Assembly: GCA_958450365.1 (NCBI GenBank)
Contig: CAUEEP010000743.1
Span: forward strand, 6,201,001 to 6,265,000
Reading direction: 5' to 3'
From: Mesorhabditis belari
Lineage: Eukaryota > Nematoda > Chromadorea > Rhabditida > Rhabditidae
DNA length: 64,000 nt
Translations under genes and position numbers: made by a program
Shown here: in pieces, positions 46,550 through 58,222 of the stretch
Numbering within the stretch: position 1 is the first letter of the stretch
Layout: each line of letters opens with the position of its first letter
Notes under the pieces: generated by a model
Told to the model about the DNA's origin: nothing
Seen by the model: only the letters and a program-made list of their open reading frames with translations
The model's database searches: none

Positions 46550-48600
46550 GCAAGCAATTAGCTTTGCTAGAGGCATAAAATCAACTTTACTAGAGTCATA
46601 AAATCAACTTTACTAGAGTTATAAAATCAACTTTTCTACAGTCATAAAATCAACTTTACTAGAGTCATAAAACTTGACTACTATATAAATCACTACTATA
46701 TAGATTAGCTTGATTCAAAAATGTTATTTAAAGAATACATTTATGCACACGAATGTGGCGAATGGTTCATGGTTTCCGGGAAACGAAATGATGAGATTCG
46801 AAGACTAAATGAATCCATAATTTTGCCAAAAATCCCCACAAAACTCTCATAAAACAAAACAAAGCACAAAACTTTAAACAAAATCCCACAAAACTCTCAA
46901 ATCAAAAAAAAAAGAAGTTTTAACAAGTTCAACAAATATAAAATATCAATTAAAATTAGTTGAGAGTCATGGATTGACGTATTCGAGAACAGGTGCAATT
47001 TTCGAAGAAACGGCTTTCCATTTGACTCCCCCAAGAAATCATTTAGCTATTCGTCATTAACAACATTAACAAATCAATTTTTAATAGAAAATTTTCTTTG
47101 ATAAATTAATGGTTTGGTTTTCTAAAAAGAAAGAAAAGAAAGAAAAGAATGGAATGATTTTTCTGGAGGCTGATCCCCGCTTTCTCCATTTCAAGGCACT
47201 AGCGCTGATTCGATAATTGGTCGACGAAGAAGACCGAGAAGACCAAGAAAATCTTTCAAAGCCAATGGGGGTAGGTCTGCTCTATTTCAGACTCTATTTT
47301 AAACCCGGAATTAACACTAAAGAAGAAAAACATTAAAGGAAAATGAATGAGTGAATCGTTTAGTAAATGTCATGCATTTGATGTCAAAATTTCCATCAAC
47401 ATAAAAGGAATTTCTCTCGTAAAAACTCAAATCGGGTCAAATTTCGCCTGAAAGGGTCGAGAATTTCGCGTCAACATTTCTTATTTACTCTTTTTTTTTT
47501 TACATACAATCCTACGACATTACTTGAAATTTATTAGCTTAAAATAATGACGTCATCTAATAAGCATCTAAGCGAAAAGCATCTAAGCGAACGGCGGGTA
47601 ATTTAAAGGGGATTAACGACTTAACGAGATAACGACAAAGCTTTAGATCAATAGAAAAAGCAGTAGACAATAGATAAGACAATAGAAAAAGCGAAAAGAA
47701 AAATAGAAACAACTAAAAAAGTTTTTCAATTTTTTTTCAACTACCGTAGATGAGGATTTAAAGACTAAAAGAAAAAGCGAAATTCAAAGAGATGGAGATG
47801 GAGAGAGTCTCGTGATGAGTTTAAAGGAGTATCTTTAAAATCTCAACCCCTCACCAGTTAATTAACTCCTAAACGATTTTGCGTTGCAATCTTCAAAAAC
47901 CCATTTGAATAAATAACTTAAGTTTAAGGAGGAGTTTTCTTTTCTGAAGACTTTAAGGGGTAATAATGAAAATGAAGATGAAAATGAACTAGTAGGGTAA
48001 TTAGTCCCGCTAATAACCCCAAAAAGCTGAAACTTTCTCAAATAAATACTCCAAAAAGTGATGTAAAATTTATGAAATTTATGTCAGTGAGGGTTTTGGA
48101 AATTTGAAATATGGAAATATGGAAATATGGAATTGGGTTACAAGAGAACCCACTCGATTTGAAGCACCCTTTTCAGCTTTCGATACGTTCTAACGAGTGC
48201 CACTTGACTTTTCTTTCAAACCGCTCAAACAACAATTTTAACAAAAAAGAAAATTTGAACTCAGACTACGATTCGAGTAATATAAAGATTGAGCAAAGAA
48301 CAATAGGATTTCGGCACGAAGAAATGAATGTAGGGAAACGTCATCGTGCACGGCACAAATGAGTTCTCGAATTATCAAATGCCTCTCTCTTTCGCAAAAA
48401 GCATAAACACTATAAACTAATTACTTTGGTGTTTTACCGAAATAGCTCGAATTGAATGAATGAATGAAAAGAGCGAAAATTGTCAATGAAAGTACTGATC
48501 TTGAGTGAGGGAGTGAGCTCGAGTTGTGAAATGTTGTCGGAAAGCTAGTTTGCAGTGATTATGGTAAAAGAGTTTAGATAATAGGGCTCAATTTTAGAAA
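46550..48600. other. Stretch with unassigned coding-like fragments
   Basis: A 23-bp array (CATAAAATCAACTTTACTAGAGT) occupies 46565-46675. Three places look coding but could not be joined into a gene. At 46974-47035 several frames are open, among them a - strand end KAVSSKIAPVLEYVNP before a stop. At 47196-47268 (+) the frame reads GTSADSIIGRRRRPRRPRKS. At 48130-48361 (+) a frame runs NPLDLKHPFQLSIRS to a basic end and a stop. They may belong to one + strand gene reaching 51 kb. Confidence 0.25.
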
Positions 48601-50055
48601 TACAGTCATGGGCAAAAGTCTTTTAACGTTGGTTTTCGGAAGTTCGTTTTTCGTATATCTTGGTCCAAATTCGACCAATTTGCAAACGGTTTAAATTAAA
48701 GATTTAAAGAGCTTATTATCTCTAATTTTAACATTACAAAAAGATGAATTTGACAATTTATCGAAGCCCGAAAAAATGGAATGTCTAGAAAAGCCGTCGC
48801 TGAGCTCTTCCATTGTACCGAACTGTATCGCTTGTTGTCTCCAGGACCAAACTCGTGGGAAACCTTCATCGTGCATCAAAAAGTGGACGTTCACCAGTCA
48901 CAACTTCACGAGACGACGAGGTACTAGTTCTGGCCCACAAGAAGAACCCAAAGCTGAATGCATCTGATGTGGCTATGGTGAAGCAACAGTTTAACAAAGA
49001 AATTTCTCGAAAAACAGTGACTCGACGTCTGATTCGTGGTGAATTGATGACTAGAAGGGCCGCCAAGAAACCTCTGATTGTAGCTAAGCACTGAAAGCTT
49101 TGTTTCGAGTTTGTTAAGAAGTATCAAAGTTGGACGTCGCACGATTGGGCCAATGTTTTGTCCACCGACGAATCGAAAGTCAATCTTTTCGCCCCTGATG
49201 GCAATCATTTGATACGGAGACCAGTCGGACAACGTTATAACATTAAATACTTGCGTCCTACAGTTAAATTTCGTGGCGGATCGATCAAGCTATGGGGTAA
49301 GAACCTTTGTATTTTGTGCCTACTGTTTTTCTGATTTCTAGGAGCAATGTCCAGAAATTCACAGGGCCCACTCGTCCTTCTAAACTTAACGCTGAATGCT
49401 CAACGCTACAAGACGATTCTGGAGGATGATTTTCTATCGTTTTCGACCACAAATATGGGTCAAGGTTGGTTGTTTTACCAGGACAATGCCCCGTGCCACC
49501 AGTCACAGCTGCTGATGGGACGTCGTGTTCGACTCGCCAATGGAGGAACGGCTCTGGTGCCAGGATGGTTCAAAGAAAACCGTGTTCAACTTGTGTCTGC
49601 TCCTCCCTATAGTCCTAATTTGAATGTGATCGAGAACTTATGGGCGTTTGTGAAGTCGAAATTGAAGGGGAAACCATTCGGATCAAAAGTGGAGCTTTGG
49701 TACTTCATCCGTCGAGTCTGGACAACTATTGGACCCCAAATTCTACGTGATCTGGTTGACAGCATGTCAAGGGGAATTCAAGCAGTAATTGCGGCTCACG
49801 GAGGACCTACTAAGTATTGATTTTCATAATGTTTTTCTCACATGTTAAAAGACTTTTGTCCATCAATTTTTGTTTTATTAAAAAGTTTATGATACCTGAT
49901 AAATTGTCAAATCCATTTTTTTGTAATGTTAAAATTAGAGATAATAAGCTCTTTAAAACTTTTAACCGTTTGCAAATTGCTCGGATTTGGATCAAGATAT
50001 ACAAAGAACAAACTTCTAAAAACCAACGTTAAAAGACTTTTGGTCCATGACTGTA
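48601..50055 (+). mobile_element. Tc1-like DNA transposon, ~1.45 kb, broken
   Basis: The ends TACAGTCATGG(G)CAAAAGTCTTTTAACG and the complementary CGTTAAAAGACTTTTGGTCCATGACTGTA bound a transposase gene on the + strand. The adjoining sequence 50056-50162 is also present next to the derivative at 39843. A 26-bp AGCTGAGCCAAATAGCTGAG repeat follows (50160-50280). Confidence 0.9.
48779..49820 (+). pseudogene. Tc1/mariner transposase, disrupted
   Basis: N-terminal helix-turn-helix pieces are readable in shifting frames (SRKAVAELFHCTELYR, then SPVTTSRDDEVLVLAHKKNP and TVTRRLIRGEL). This shows at least one frameshift near 48830. A TGA at about 49092 interrupts AKH/KLCFEFVKKYQSW. The catalytic half follows: STDESKVNLF (first Asp), an intron or break near 49295-49340 (donor GTAAG, acceptor TTTCTAG), YQDNAPCHQSQ (second Asp) and PPYSPNLNVIENLW (Glu), ending HGGPTKY then TGA 49820. 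As written, 49 residues separate the second Asp and the Glu. Removing a possible 42-base GT-AG segment (GTCGTG...TGCCAG) gives 35. Confidence 0.88.
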
Positions 50056-50704
50056 AAGCCTTGACAGAGGCAAGCTCTCTTTCAACTTTGCAAAGAAGTC
50101 TAGTTCTTAGGAGCCAAGTTGAATCTTCTAATTCAAGTCGATAAAACAGCGTAAAGCCAAATAGCTGAGCCAAACAGCTGAGCCAAATAGTTGAGCCAAA
50201 CACCTGAGTCAAACAGCTGAGTCAAATAGCTAAGCCAAATAGCTGAGCCAAACAGCTGAGTCAAGTAGCGTAAAGCTAAATACATTAGGTGAATCTAGAT
50301 GTGGATAATTGGCCTTTCTAATGAAACAAAACGTAGTTCAAATTGTTGCATTTGTTGGTCTAAAAACGGAAGTACGAAAAGACACGCCTTTCTGGACAAT
50401 CTAATATCCAATGACTCATGAGTAGTCAGAAATGGGGATGAGGGGGCGATACACAAAAAGGGAAAGGACAGACTTTGGGCTTCTCAAAACGAGAAGCGCA
50501 TGATGAGCACATAATCGCCACTATTCATTAGACGGAAAAATCGAGTGAATCGAAATGTTGGTACGAGTGAACGAGAGAAGGAAAACGGCGGAAACGGCTC
50601 ATTGATGCCGTGAATGGGTTATGGATAGACTGAAACCCGCCTGGTCTCACCAATGATTAGCTCTTGAAAGCCTCAACTTTAACTTCAATTCGTACACATT
50701 TCAG

Positions 50705-52517
50705 CCCCCATATAGGGACTCTGATTAGCGAGAGTGACGTGCAAAAGCGCATCATCTGAATCAAAAATTCTCAAGGATGCAAAATGTTATTAGAATATTG
50801 GATAACTTTGCAGGCGTGATTCTTTGTTTTTCAAGGTTCAATGCAAAGATCTGCTTGAAGAATGTATGAATGAAAACGATTCTTTTAATGAGAGCTCAGA
50901 TAAAACCGGTGAGGTCAGAAGTGTTTCTTTCGAGTCTCCAAATCACAACGAGATATCTCTTCGGGATTTCTCTACGAAACTGAGCCGAGATTTCCTCTGT
51001 CGGTAAATTTGATTGAGGGAAAAGAGTGGCAATTCAATGAGTTTTTCTCTTTTTTTTTTGAAAAAAGCGTTTTAGCGTTTATCGGACAAAAGTTGATTAT
51101 GAGATTGGGATTGCTAAACTTTGAACTCGATCGAAAAAACTATAATGTATGAGGAGATATGAGGAGATGTATGAGGAGATATGAGGAGATGTATGAGGAG
51201 ATTTTTGTATGTATGTATGAGGAGATTTTTAGTCGTACTATTAGGTTGATGCATAAGTCTTTTCGTTCCTTTTCGTCTGCCGTTTCAAGCCAACAAATGC
51301 ACCAATTAAACTACGGTTGATTTCATTAGAAAAACCAATTATTTTTCTGCAAAATAACATTAAAACGGGTTTAAAAATATTTTATGCCTGGATTTTCTTG
51401 AGAGTATGAAGTCGGGTAGTCAAAAAGGGCTAACTCGATGATGCGGTTTAGACACCTTAGCTAAAGAAAACCTATCTTCGTGTCAATAGATAAAAGATAG
51501 AGAAAAAAAACGTTTGATATTTCGCCAAAATTTCAGAGAAATTCATTCAGCCAATTTTTCCGTAGAGTTTTTTATAGATTTTTACGAAAAAGGCGTTTTT
51601 CACTCTCGAATTTGCTTGAAAGTGAACCGAAATTCATTTAAAAAGATGCAAATTGAACAAAAAAAACACTTTTTTTATAGAGCTAACTATAGATTAATTG
51701 GTGAATTTGTTACTTTCTAACAGAAGCACGAAAAAAACGAAAAGACTTATGCATCAACCTAATATTAGTAAAAAATATTCTAAAACAAATAGATAAAGGT
51801 TGAAAAGAAGCAAATCGTTTGGCTAAACTAAGCAGGATAAAACTTTTGTTGACCAAAACTTATTGACCAAAACTTTTGTTGACCAAAACTTATTGACCAA
51901 AACTTTTGTTGACCAAAACTTATTGACCAAAACTTGTTTAAACTCTGAATTTGTGAGAATATCACTGATACTGGTACATTCTATGTACCAGTACCAGTGA
52001 TATCTCGGTTTTTTTTCGGTGTCAACGTAAATAGGAGTGAAACGAAAAAACTAAAGTCAAACATCTATGCAATATACCGTATTTTCTGTAATAGTAGTGC
52101 GCACTACTATTTTTTCAACCCCCCTCCAGCCTGCACTACTATTACAGACTGCACTACTATTACAGACTGCACTACTATTACAGACTGCACTACTATTACA
52201 GACTGCACTACTATTACAGACTGCACTACTATTACAGACTGCACTACTATTACAGATTGCACTACTATTACAGAAAATACGGTATCTTTAAACCTTATAC
52301 CAAAATGACGAGGAGAAATGATGAAAATAGGAAAAGTGCAAAAATTAAAACAAAATTATTCACAAAACTATTCACAAAACTAATATCCGCTATTTCGCTA
52401 CATATCAGCAAAGTTTTTAAAAGCTATGATTCAATACTTTGTTTTTTTCCGAGCTAATTATCGATGATATTTGATGAAAGCCTATTAACTTTCAGAATGA
52501 CTTTTAGCCGAATTTGA
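50705..52517 (+). CDS. Possible small multi-exon gene, partial
   Basis: The main block 50836-51002 encodes 55 residues (VQCKDLLEECMNENDSFNES, EVRSVSFESPNHNEISLRDF, STKLSRDFLC) between TTTTTCAAG and a donor GTAAAT, phase 2 out. An acceptor CTTTCAG at 52495 would add RMTFSRI and a stop. An upstream block at 50705 after TTTCAG (PHIGTLISESDVQKRII, then stop) does not join in frame. Composition supports coding, but the gene is not resolved and no family is recognised. Confidence 0.35.
51241..51762. mobile_element. Mariner-type MITE, ~520 bp
   Basis: Ends TTAGGTTGATGCATAAGTCT and AAGACTTATGCATCAACCTAA, flanked by TA. The interior is homologous to the copy at 11769 but inverted in parts. There is no transposase. 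Confidence 0.8.
51840..51935. repeat. Repeat, 26 bp ACTTTTGTTGACCAAAACTTATTGACCAAA
   Basis: Three to four copies, directly followed by the short palindrome ATATCACTGATACTGGTACATTCTATGTACCAGTACCAGTGATAT at about 51959-52003. Confidence 0.8.
52075..52284. mobile_element. TACCGTA MITE expanded into a minisatellite
   Basis: It starts TACCGTATTTTCTGTAATAGTAGTGC and ends CACTACTATTACAGAAAATACGGTA, but the right arm contains eight tandem copies of an 18-bp unit, CTGCACTACTATTACAGA. This is a MITE whose subterminal motif has expanded in place. Confidence 0.85.
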
Positions 52518-52839
52518 TTGAAAATCGGCACAAAGTTTGGCTTCGAAAATTTGATTTGCGAAATTGTGCAACAAAAGTGATGTTCATCGAGGAAAATCAG
52601 CATTCGGAACCGTCACAATTTGGTGATTAGCTAGAAAAACTAGAAATTTGAAAAGTTTGGAAACTTTAGAACATTAGATTAGCTAGGAAACATTAGATTA
52701 AAGTAATACAGTATCGGACAATAACTTACGAATTTCTAAAAAAACAATGTAAAACAAAACAAACGTTAACAAAAATTTTAACAACAAATATCAAAATATC
52801 AAAAAAACTTCAATATTATGTTGGATGACCTTTTGAATC

Positions 52840-53575
52840 AATTACGGCCTAGAATAGAGTTGATGAATTTTGATGTTTGAATTTGATGAATTACAACCGC
52901 GTTGTATAGAGTTGATGTCTATCGTGGATTTGGGAATTTCACTCCAAATTCTTGACTAGAAGATCAAATTTAAAGAGATAAGGAACCAAATTTAGAGAGA
53001 AAAGGAGCCAAGTTTAGGGAGATAAGGAACCAAATTTACAGAGATAAGGAACTAATTATAGAGAGATAAGGAACCAAACTTAACAAACCTTTTGAATCAA
53101 TTACGGCCTAGAAGCGGCGTTGTATAGAGTTGATGTCTATCGTGGATTTGGGAATTTCACTCCAATTCTTGACTAGAAGATCAAATTTCTCCAGTGCATT
53201 GTGCGTTTTAATAAACCCTTTACAGCTTCTTTCGAGCACCTCCCACAAATGCTAAATAGGGTTTAAGCCCGGACTTTGACTTGACCACTCTATTAGTCGA
53301 ATTCCTTGTTGCGTGAACCAATGAGAACCAATTAGAGGCGAGCTAGATGTTTTGGGTCATTATCTTGTTGATAGATCAAGTTCCAAGGTATAAACTGGGT
53401 AATACTTGGCAGCATATAATTTTGCAAGATATCCAAGTAAACAAGTTTTGTAACGGTGCAGAAGATGTGCCTTGCATTCGTTGTTTCCATTCAACTCCCC
53501 AAACCATCCTATAGTTAGTTTCGGCCTTGATTGTGGTCCGGAAAAGTTCCGGATTCTCCACTCGGCTCCCAAATG
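52840..53575 (-). pseudogene. Tc1-like transposase catalytic region, decayed
   Basis: The - strand frames read NYRMVWGVEWKQR, QQDNDPKHLAR (second Asp), IRLIEWSSQSPGLNPI and HLWEVLERS in different phases with stops between. The Glu expected after NPI is lost to a TAG. It cannot encode an active enzyme. Confidence 0.75.
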
Positions 53576-53687
53576 GAAATAGATTGCTTTCTCATTTCAA
53601 GACAAAATTTATCGCGTAAAACAATACTTTCAATTAAACTGACAAAAACAAAATGATTTGAAAACGAAAAAGAAACAACGGAAAAGG

Positions 53688-54000
53688 GGGTGGGACAAAT
53701 GCGACCTTTTTTTGCGCACCTGGACATTTGCGCACCTTTTTTTGCTGGAAAAGGCCTTAGGAAAGGTCGTAGAACTTCAAAAATGTTTTCATAGAAGGGA
53801 ATCGTATGCGTAGATTCCGAATTTCGACAAATCAGACCTCGCTGACACGTCAAATTTGGGCTAAAGGGCAAAAACTACGCAACTTAACGCTTTCCGCAAA
53901 AAGCTTTCCGCTTTTCCGCTAAGGCCTTTTCCAGCAAAAAGAAAGGTGCGCAAATGTCCAGGTGCGCAAAAAAAAGGTCGCATTTGTCCCACCCCCACGG
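53688..54000. mobile_element. GTGGGACAAATGCGACC repeat element
   Basis: The ends are GGGGGTGGGACAAATGCGACCTTTTTTTGCGCACC and its complement (about 53970-53996). Sequence between is palindromic in part (AAAAGGCCTTAG...CTAAGGCCTTTTCC). A second copy is at 57995-58222 and a short one at 56714-56820. It is nested inside the Tc1-like element. Confidence 0.75.
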
Positions 54001-54607
54001 AAAAACAAATGATTTGAAAACGAAAAAGAAAAGACGACGCGGCACTCCCATCGACTACCTCCAAATGGCGGTGACGTCAATTGGAATGCGACGTCGCGCA
54101 AAAATTAACACTTAAAATTTGCGATAGAAATTCAAATTTAACATGAAAAGTCTCGAGAATCACATTTTTTTTTCTCTGGAGATCATTCTCTACTACTGAT
54201 TCATTTAAATAATAAAATGATGGGTGCAAAATCCAGTACTCAACCTAAAAGAGTTTATGGTACCTGGATAGCTGTTAAGTTAAAAACAACTACCATTACT
54301 ATAGCCAGGTCATAAATTTGGGATAAGGATCGGAGAAAAAGAGGCTTTTGGTAACTGATTCTTCACTTGCTGTGGCAGCTCTGCATGAATATCCACTGCC
54401 GTCATCAACGGGTCCATCTTTGAGAGCTTGAGAGCTCGAGAATTCGATTGCCATCGCGAGACGTTGTCTTCCGAAGTGGACTTTGTTCTTTTTTTCTTTA
54501 ATAGTTCCTGTTTGACGATGAATAGTCAAAATTGAAGAAACAGTGCTCTCAGAAATCGATAAATTTTAAGCGATTTTCTTTGTGTTTGATATGTTGACCG
54601 TGAAGTC

Positions 54608-54750
54608 GCAGCATATCCATTCTTCCACAAGCATTCTTCCAATCCATTCTTCCACAAGCATTCTTCCAATCCATTCTTCCACAAGCATTCTTCCAATCCA
54701 TTCTTCCACAAGCACAATCCATTCTTCCACAAGCATTCTTCCAGCCATTC
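54608..54750. repeat. Minisatellite, 27 bp ATTCTTCCACAAGCATTCTTCC
   Basis: Five copies plus partial ones, inside the Tc1-like element. Long frames on both strands follow from the 27-bp unit. Confidence 0.85.
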
Positions 54751-54894
54751 TTCCAACATCCATTTCTTTCTTCTTCCCATATCTAAAAATAAAAATTAAA
54801 GAAAGAATTTGTTATAAAAATTCAAAAAAAATAAAGCAAACAGCAAACCAAAAAATGACTTTTTAAAAAATTCGTAAGTTAATTTCCGATATTG

Positions 54895-56890
54895 TAGATT
54901 ATAGTACTCTTTAAAGCTGCCAGGGGTATTGGATTAGCTTAGTTTCTCACTTCGTTTCAAGTGGCTATGAAATGAGACCAGTTTACATAAAATTTGATGA
55001 CTTTTCCTGTATTACAATTGAATACGACAAGAAATTTTCTCAAAAAAAACCTCTACGTGCTAATGGTCGAGTTTAAAAAACCGAAAAAAAAGAAATACAT
55101 CATTGAAAAAAGAATGGTTGAAGAAGGAACAATAATAACGATTGGGTAAACCGGAAGACTGAGATAATTAGGTTAAAAATTTCCCTTTTTAAGGCGAGAG
55201 AAGCGGTGCCGTTGAATTGACAAAATTTTCGGGACCAACAAGGGACTCACCCTTAAACCCCCAAAGACAGTGGCCTTGAAAAAGGAAAAGGAAAAACTCG
55301 ATGACACCACAAGACTTAGAAAATAATTATATTTTGGTGTTTAGTCGTGTGTATTTTTTCCCCTCTCGGTGTTCAGCTCGGGCGAACGGGGATCTCCTGC
55401 TGTGTACCCCCGCTTTTCTTCTTCAATTCAAACCCATGTTCTATGCAACAACACGGCGTCCGCTTTTTCTCTGAAAGCGCAAATTTTTGACAAATCAACT
55501 GACAAGGGAAAGGCATCGATTGGCCTTTTGGCATTGGATTGGCCTTGGATTGGCCTTGGGAAAGGCATTGGATTGGCCTTTTGACTCAAGATCAAATCCA
55601 TCTGATACACTCGGCATGAAATCTCGAACCCGTTGTTGGTTTTTCAGAACGAAATATCTAATTCGGACTCCTTAAGAAGCTGTCACATGCTCTCGTAGCA
55701 GCTGCTCCTGTGGCCTAGTGGATAGCCTGCTAGACTGGCGGACCTGTCACTTTTTTAACCCACAAGTTCTATACTATAAAGTCATGGGGATCTCGAATCA
55801 GCTTTTAGTTTTTCCAGAACGCTTCGCAAACGCGAGATATCGAAATTTCGGACTTCTTAACGGGCCACATGCTATGTTAACAATTGCTTTGGTGGTCTAG
55901 TGGATAGGCTGCTAGACCGCCGAACCTATTAAACTTTTTACCCCAAAGTTCGAGTCCGCATAAGTCTTCATAAGGAGCTCGAAATCAAGGTAGTTTTCTA
56001 TGTAAAACATCTCGCGTTTGTGAAGCGTTCTACAAAAACTAAAACCCCATGGCCCAGATCCCCATGGTCGACTCTATAAGATGGACTTGGTCCCGAGTCA
56101 AAAGCCCGGCTTGACTTTCCCTTGTGAGTATAACAAGTGTAAGTCTTCTCAAAGTTTTTTAACAAGATCACATTCTATAAGACTAATTATAAGGTTAACT
56201 TTGATCAAAATCTCGTTGAAAGTTTTCAAATGGATTTTGATAAGAAATCTCACGAAATGTTCGCTCAATCATCTAGCTTCTAAAACGATCTATGAGAAGC
56301 TCTATCAATTGAGTATAACAAGTGTAAGTCATTGCAAAGTCTGTTAATAGGGATACGGTATTCAAGGCTAATTATTCAAGGGATATAATTCACAGATTCA
56401 TGCTTAAATCTATCAAGCACAAAACAAAATACTACAGAATCTCTATGGTGATTTCACTATGAGAGCTTATCTCTCAGACACTTTTCCCTCTCATACTCGG
56501 CACTTTGAATATCATATCATGATAAGGGACTTCAGCAAAAAGTTATTACAGAGTATCCAATAAAAAGACTTTTCAACTCAAATTTTTGCAAAAGTTTAAA
56601 GTTTAAGTTTAAAAAAAGTGATGGTGTGAAAAGTGCTTTTTTATGTAGGCAAATTTTAAAACGTTTTTTGAGAATTTTTGAAATTTCACCAAACTTCAAC
56701 TTTAATTTGCTGAGAGTGGGACAAATGGGCGCTGCTTGTTGTGAATGCTTGTTATAATGGGCGAAAAGATGCGCAAATGTCCGGGTGCGCAAAAAAAAGG
56801 TCGCATTTGTCCCACTCCCGATTTGCTCCTTAAATCTCATAAGAATTTTGTTTGCAAAAAGTTCTTTGACTAAAAAATCATTTACAATTG
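54895..56890. other. Non-coding stretch with tRNA-like repeats
   Basis: Contains a TTGGATTGGCCTTG repeat (55520-55580), two tRNA-like blocks (55708 and 55886), a duplicated block GAGTATAACAAGTGTAAGTC (56125, 56310) and a fragment of the GTGGGACAAATGCGACC element (56714-56820). No gene is supported. Confidence 0.45.
55708..55955 (+). tRNA. Two tRNA-like repeats
   Basis: Blocks at about 55708-55775 and 55886-55958 share CTGTGGCCTAGTGGATAGCCTGCTAGAC / TTGGTGGTCTAGTGGATAGGCTGCTAGAC (D-arm-like) and CC(C)A(C)AAGTTC (T-arm-like). Acceptor stems are not convincing. Both repeats lie next to related blocks (TCTCGAA/TCGAAATCA, TCCAGAACGCTTCGCAAACGCGAGAT and its complement), so they are parts of a larger dispersed, partly palindromic element. 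Confidence 0.4.
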
Positions 56891-56894
56891 TTAT

Positions 56895-57958
56895 ATTAGG
56901 TTGAGGAACAAGTAATGTCAGTTTTGAATTCCCGTTGTTGGCAATTTTCCAGCTCTTTGCTTTGCTTATGCGATTTTTTTTTTCAAATAGATACTCTATA
57001 CTTCAGCTAGACACTCTATACTTTCATATTAAATTTGACTTTCACAAATTTCACAATATTTTTTTAGGTACAAAATGCAAGACGAAAAGTTTCGACGTCG
57101 AGCCGCTTTGTGATATGATTTTAAACAAGGAAAATCCGCGGCTGAATCGCATCAGACAATCATTGAAGACAATTGGATTGAGTTCAATGACATCAAGCAA
57201 GTCCTCATCTGAAATCTCTTGGGGTCGTCCAGACCGTTCCTCGTCTTGGAGACTTTCATTTCCATCTTTTAACCGCTGAACGCATCAGACAATCATTGAA
57301 GTTTTTGGGAAAGACAGCATTAGCGAAAGACAATGCCAAATATGGTTTCAGCGGTTAAAAGATGGAAATGAAAGTCTCCAAGACGAGGAACGGTCTGGAC
57401 GACCCCAAGAGATTTCAGATGAGGACTTGCTTGATGTCATTGAACTCAATCCAACCCTTACCACTCGAAACTGTCACCGCTGATTTTTATTCAAAACAGT
57501 TGATGAGAGTTAACGAGGCTTTAAAGAAATTGAGTGTTGAAACATCAGAATTGCTATTTTTGCATGATAATGCAAAACCTCACACTGCAAAAATCACTCA
57601 CCAAAAAATCGACGAGCTTGGTTGAAAACTTCTGCCCCAAGTCCGGACCATCAGATTATTACGAACCATCAGATTTAGTCCGGACCATCAGATTATTTTT
57701 TTGTTTCGGTCGTTGAAGAGTTTTCTTAGGGGAGAAAAGTTCGAGAATCATGCACAGATCAAAAAAAGCAATCGACACTTATTTTGGCTCGAAAACCCCC
57801 CATTTTTTTTGAGGATGGGATCAGGGATTTGCGACAAAGATGGGAACAAGTCATCAATAATAATGGAGAATATCCCATTGATTGATGTGCGTTTGTTTAT
57901 GTTTTTAGCAATAAACAGTTTTGTGACAAAAACGGACATTACTTTTTCCTCAACATAA
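56895..57958 (+). mobile_element. Mariner element, rearranged
   Basis: Ends TTAGGTTGAGGAACAAGTAATGTC and GACATTACTTTTTCCTCAACATAA. The size is close to 1.06 kb, but the transposase is broken by an internal inverted duplication (57166-57272 against 57345-57450) and a deletion. Confidence 0.85.
57110..57880 (+). pseudogene. Mariner transposase remnant
   Basis: The + strand reads a helix-turn-helix end (CQIWFQRLKDGNESLQDEER, SGRPQEISDEDLLDVIELNP), then jumps to the catalytic part LFLHDNAKPHTAKITHQKI (one catalytic Asp). A decayed SP/DLAPSDY-like block appears as PSDYYEPSDLVRT, then FLRGEKFENHAQI. The first catalytic Asp region is missing. There are frameshifts and duplications of the CCGGACCATCAGATTA segment. 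Confidence 0.85.
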
Positions 57959-57994
57959 TATCAAGTTTATGGAGCTTCTAATATGTTTAGAATC

Positions 57995-58222
57995 GGGGTT
58001 GGGACAAATGCGACCTTTTTTTTGCGCACCTGGACATTTGCGCACCTTTTTTTGCTGGAAAAGGCCTTAGGAAAGGTCGTAGAGCTTCGAAAATGTTTCC
58101 ATATAAGGGAATCGTATGCGTAGATTCCGAATTTCGACAAATCAGAACTCGCTGACACGTCAAATTTGGGCTAAAAGGCAAAAACTACGCAACTTAACGC
58201 TTTTCGCATTTGTCCCACCCCC
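57995..58222. mobile_element. GTGGGACAAATGCGACC repeat element, second copy
   Basis: Shares more than 200 bp with 53688-53900, including CATTTGCGCACCTTTTTTTGC, GGGAATCGTATGCGTAGATT and CGCTGACACGTCAAATTTGG. It ends CGCATTTGTCCCACCCCC. Confidence 0.8.

Larger units (their letters stand above)
52709..54894 (-). mobile_element. Tc1-like transposon on the - strand, interrupted
   Basis: Inverted ends are ACAGTATCGGACAATAACTTACG (about 52709) and TTCGTAAGTTAATTTCCGATATTGT (about 54869-54893). Inside, in - strand order: a helix-turn-helix-like part (54530-54300, MDPLMTAVDIHAELPQQ), an inserted repeat (53688-54000), and the catalytic part with MVWG-like and QQDNDPKHLAR motifs (53570-53350), then SQSPGLNPI and HLWEVLE. 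Two minisatellites (52975-53090, 54608-54750) have also grown inside. Confidence 0.7.

Noticed and set aside
52840..53575. Initially read as a possible host gene on the - strand
   Set aside because: QQDNDPKH and SQSPGLNPI-type motifs identify it as a Tc1-like transposase relic.
56935..57279. 114-codon + strand frame in the mariner
   Set aside because: It runs into the inverted copy of the helix-turn-helix coding part, so its end is antisense transposase.
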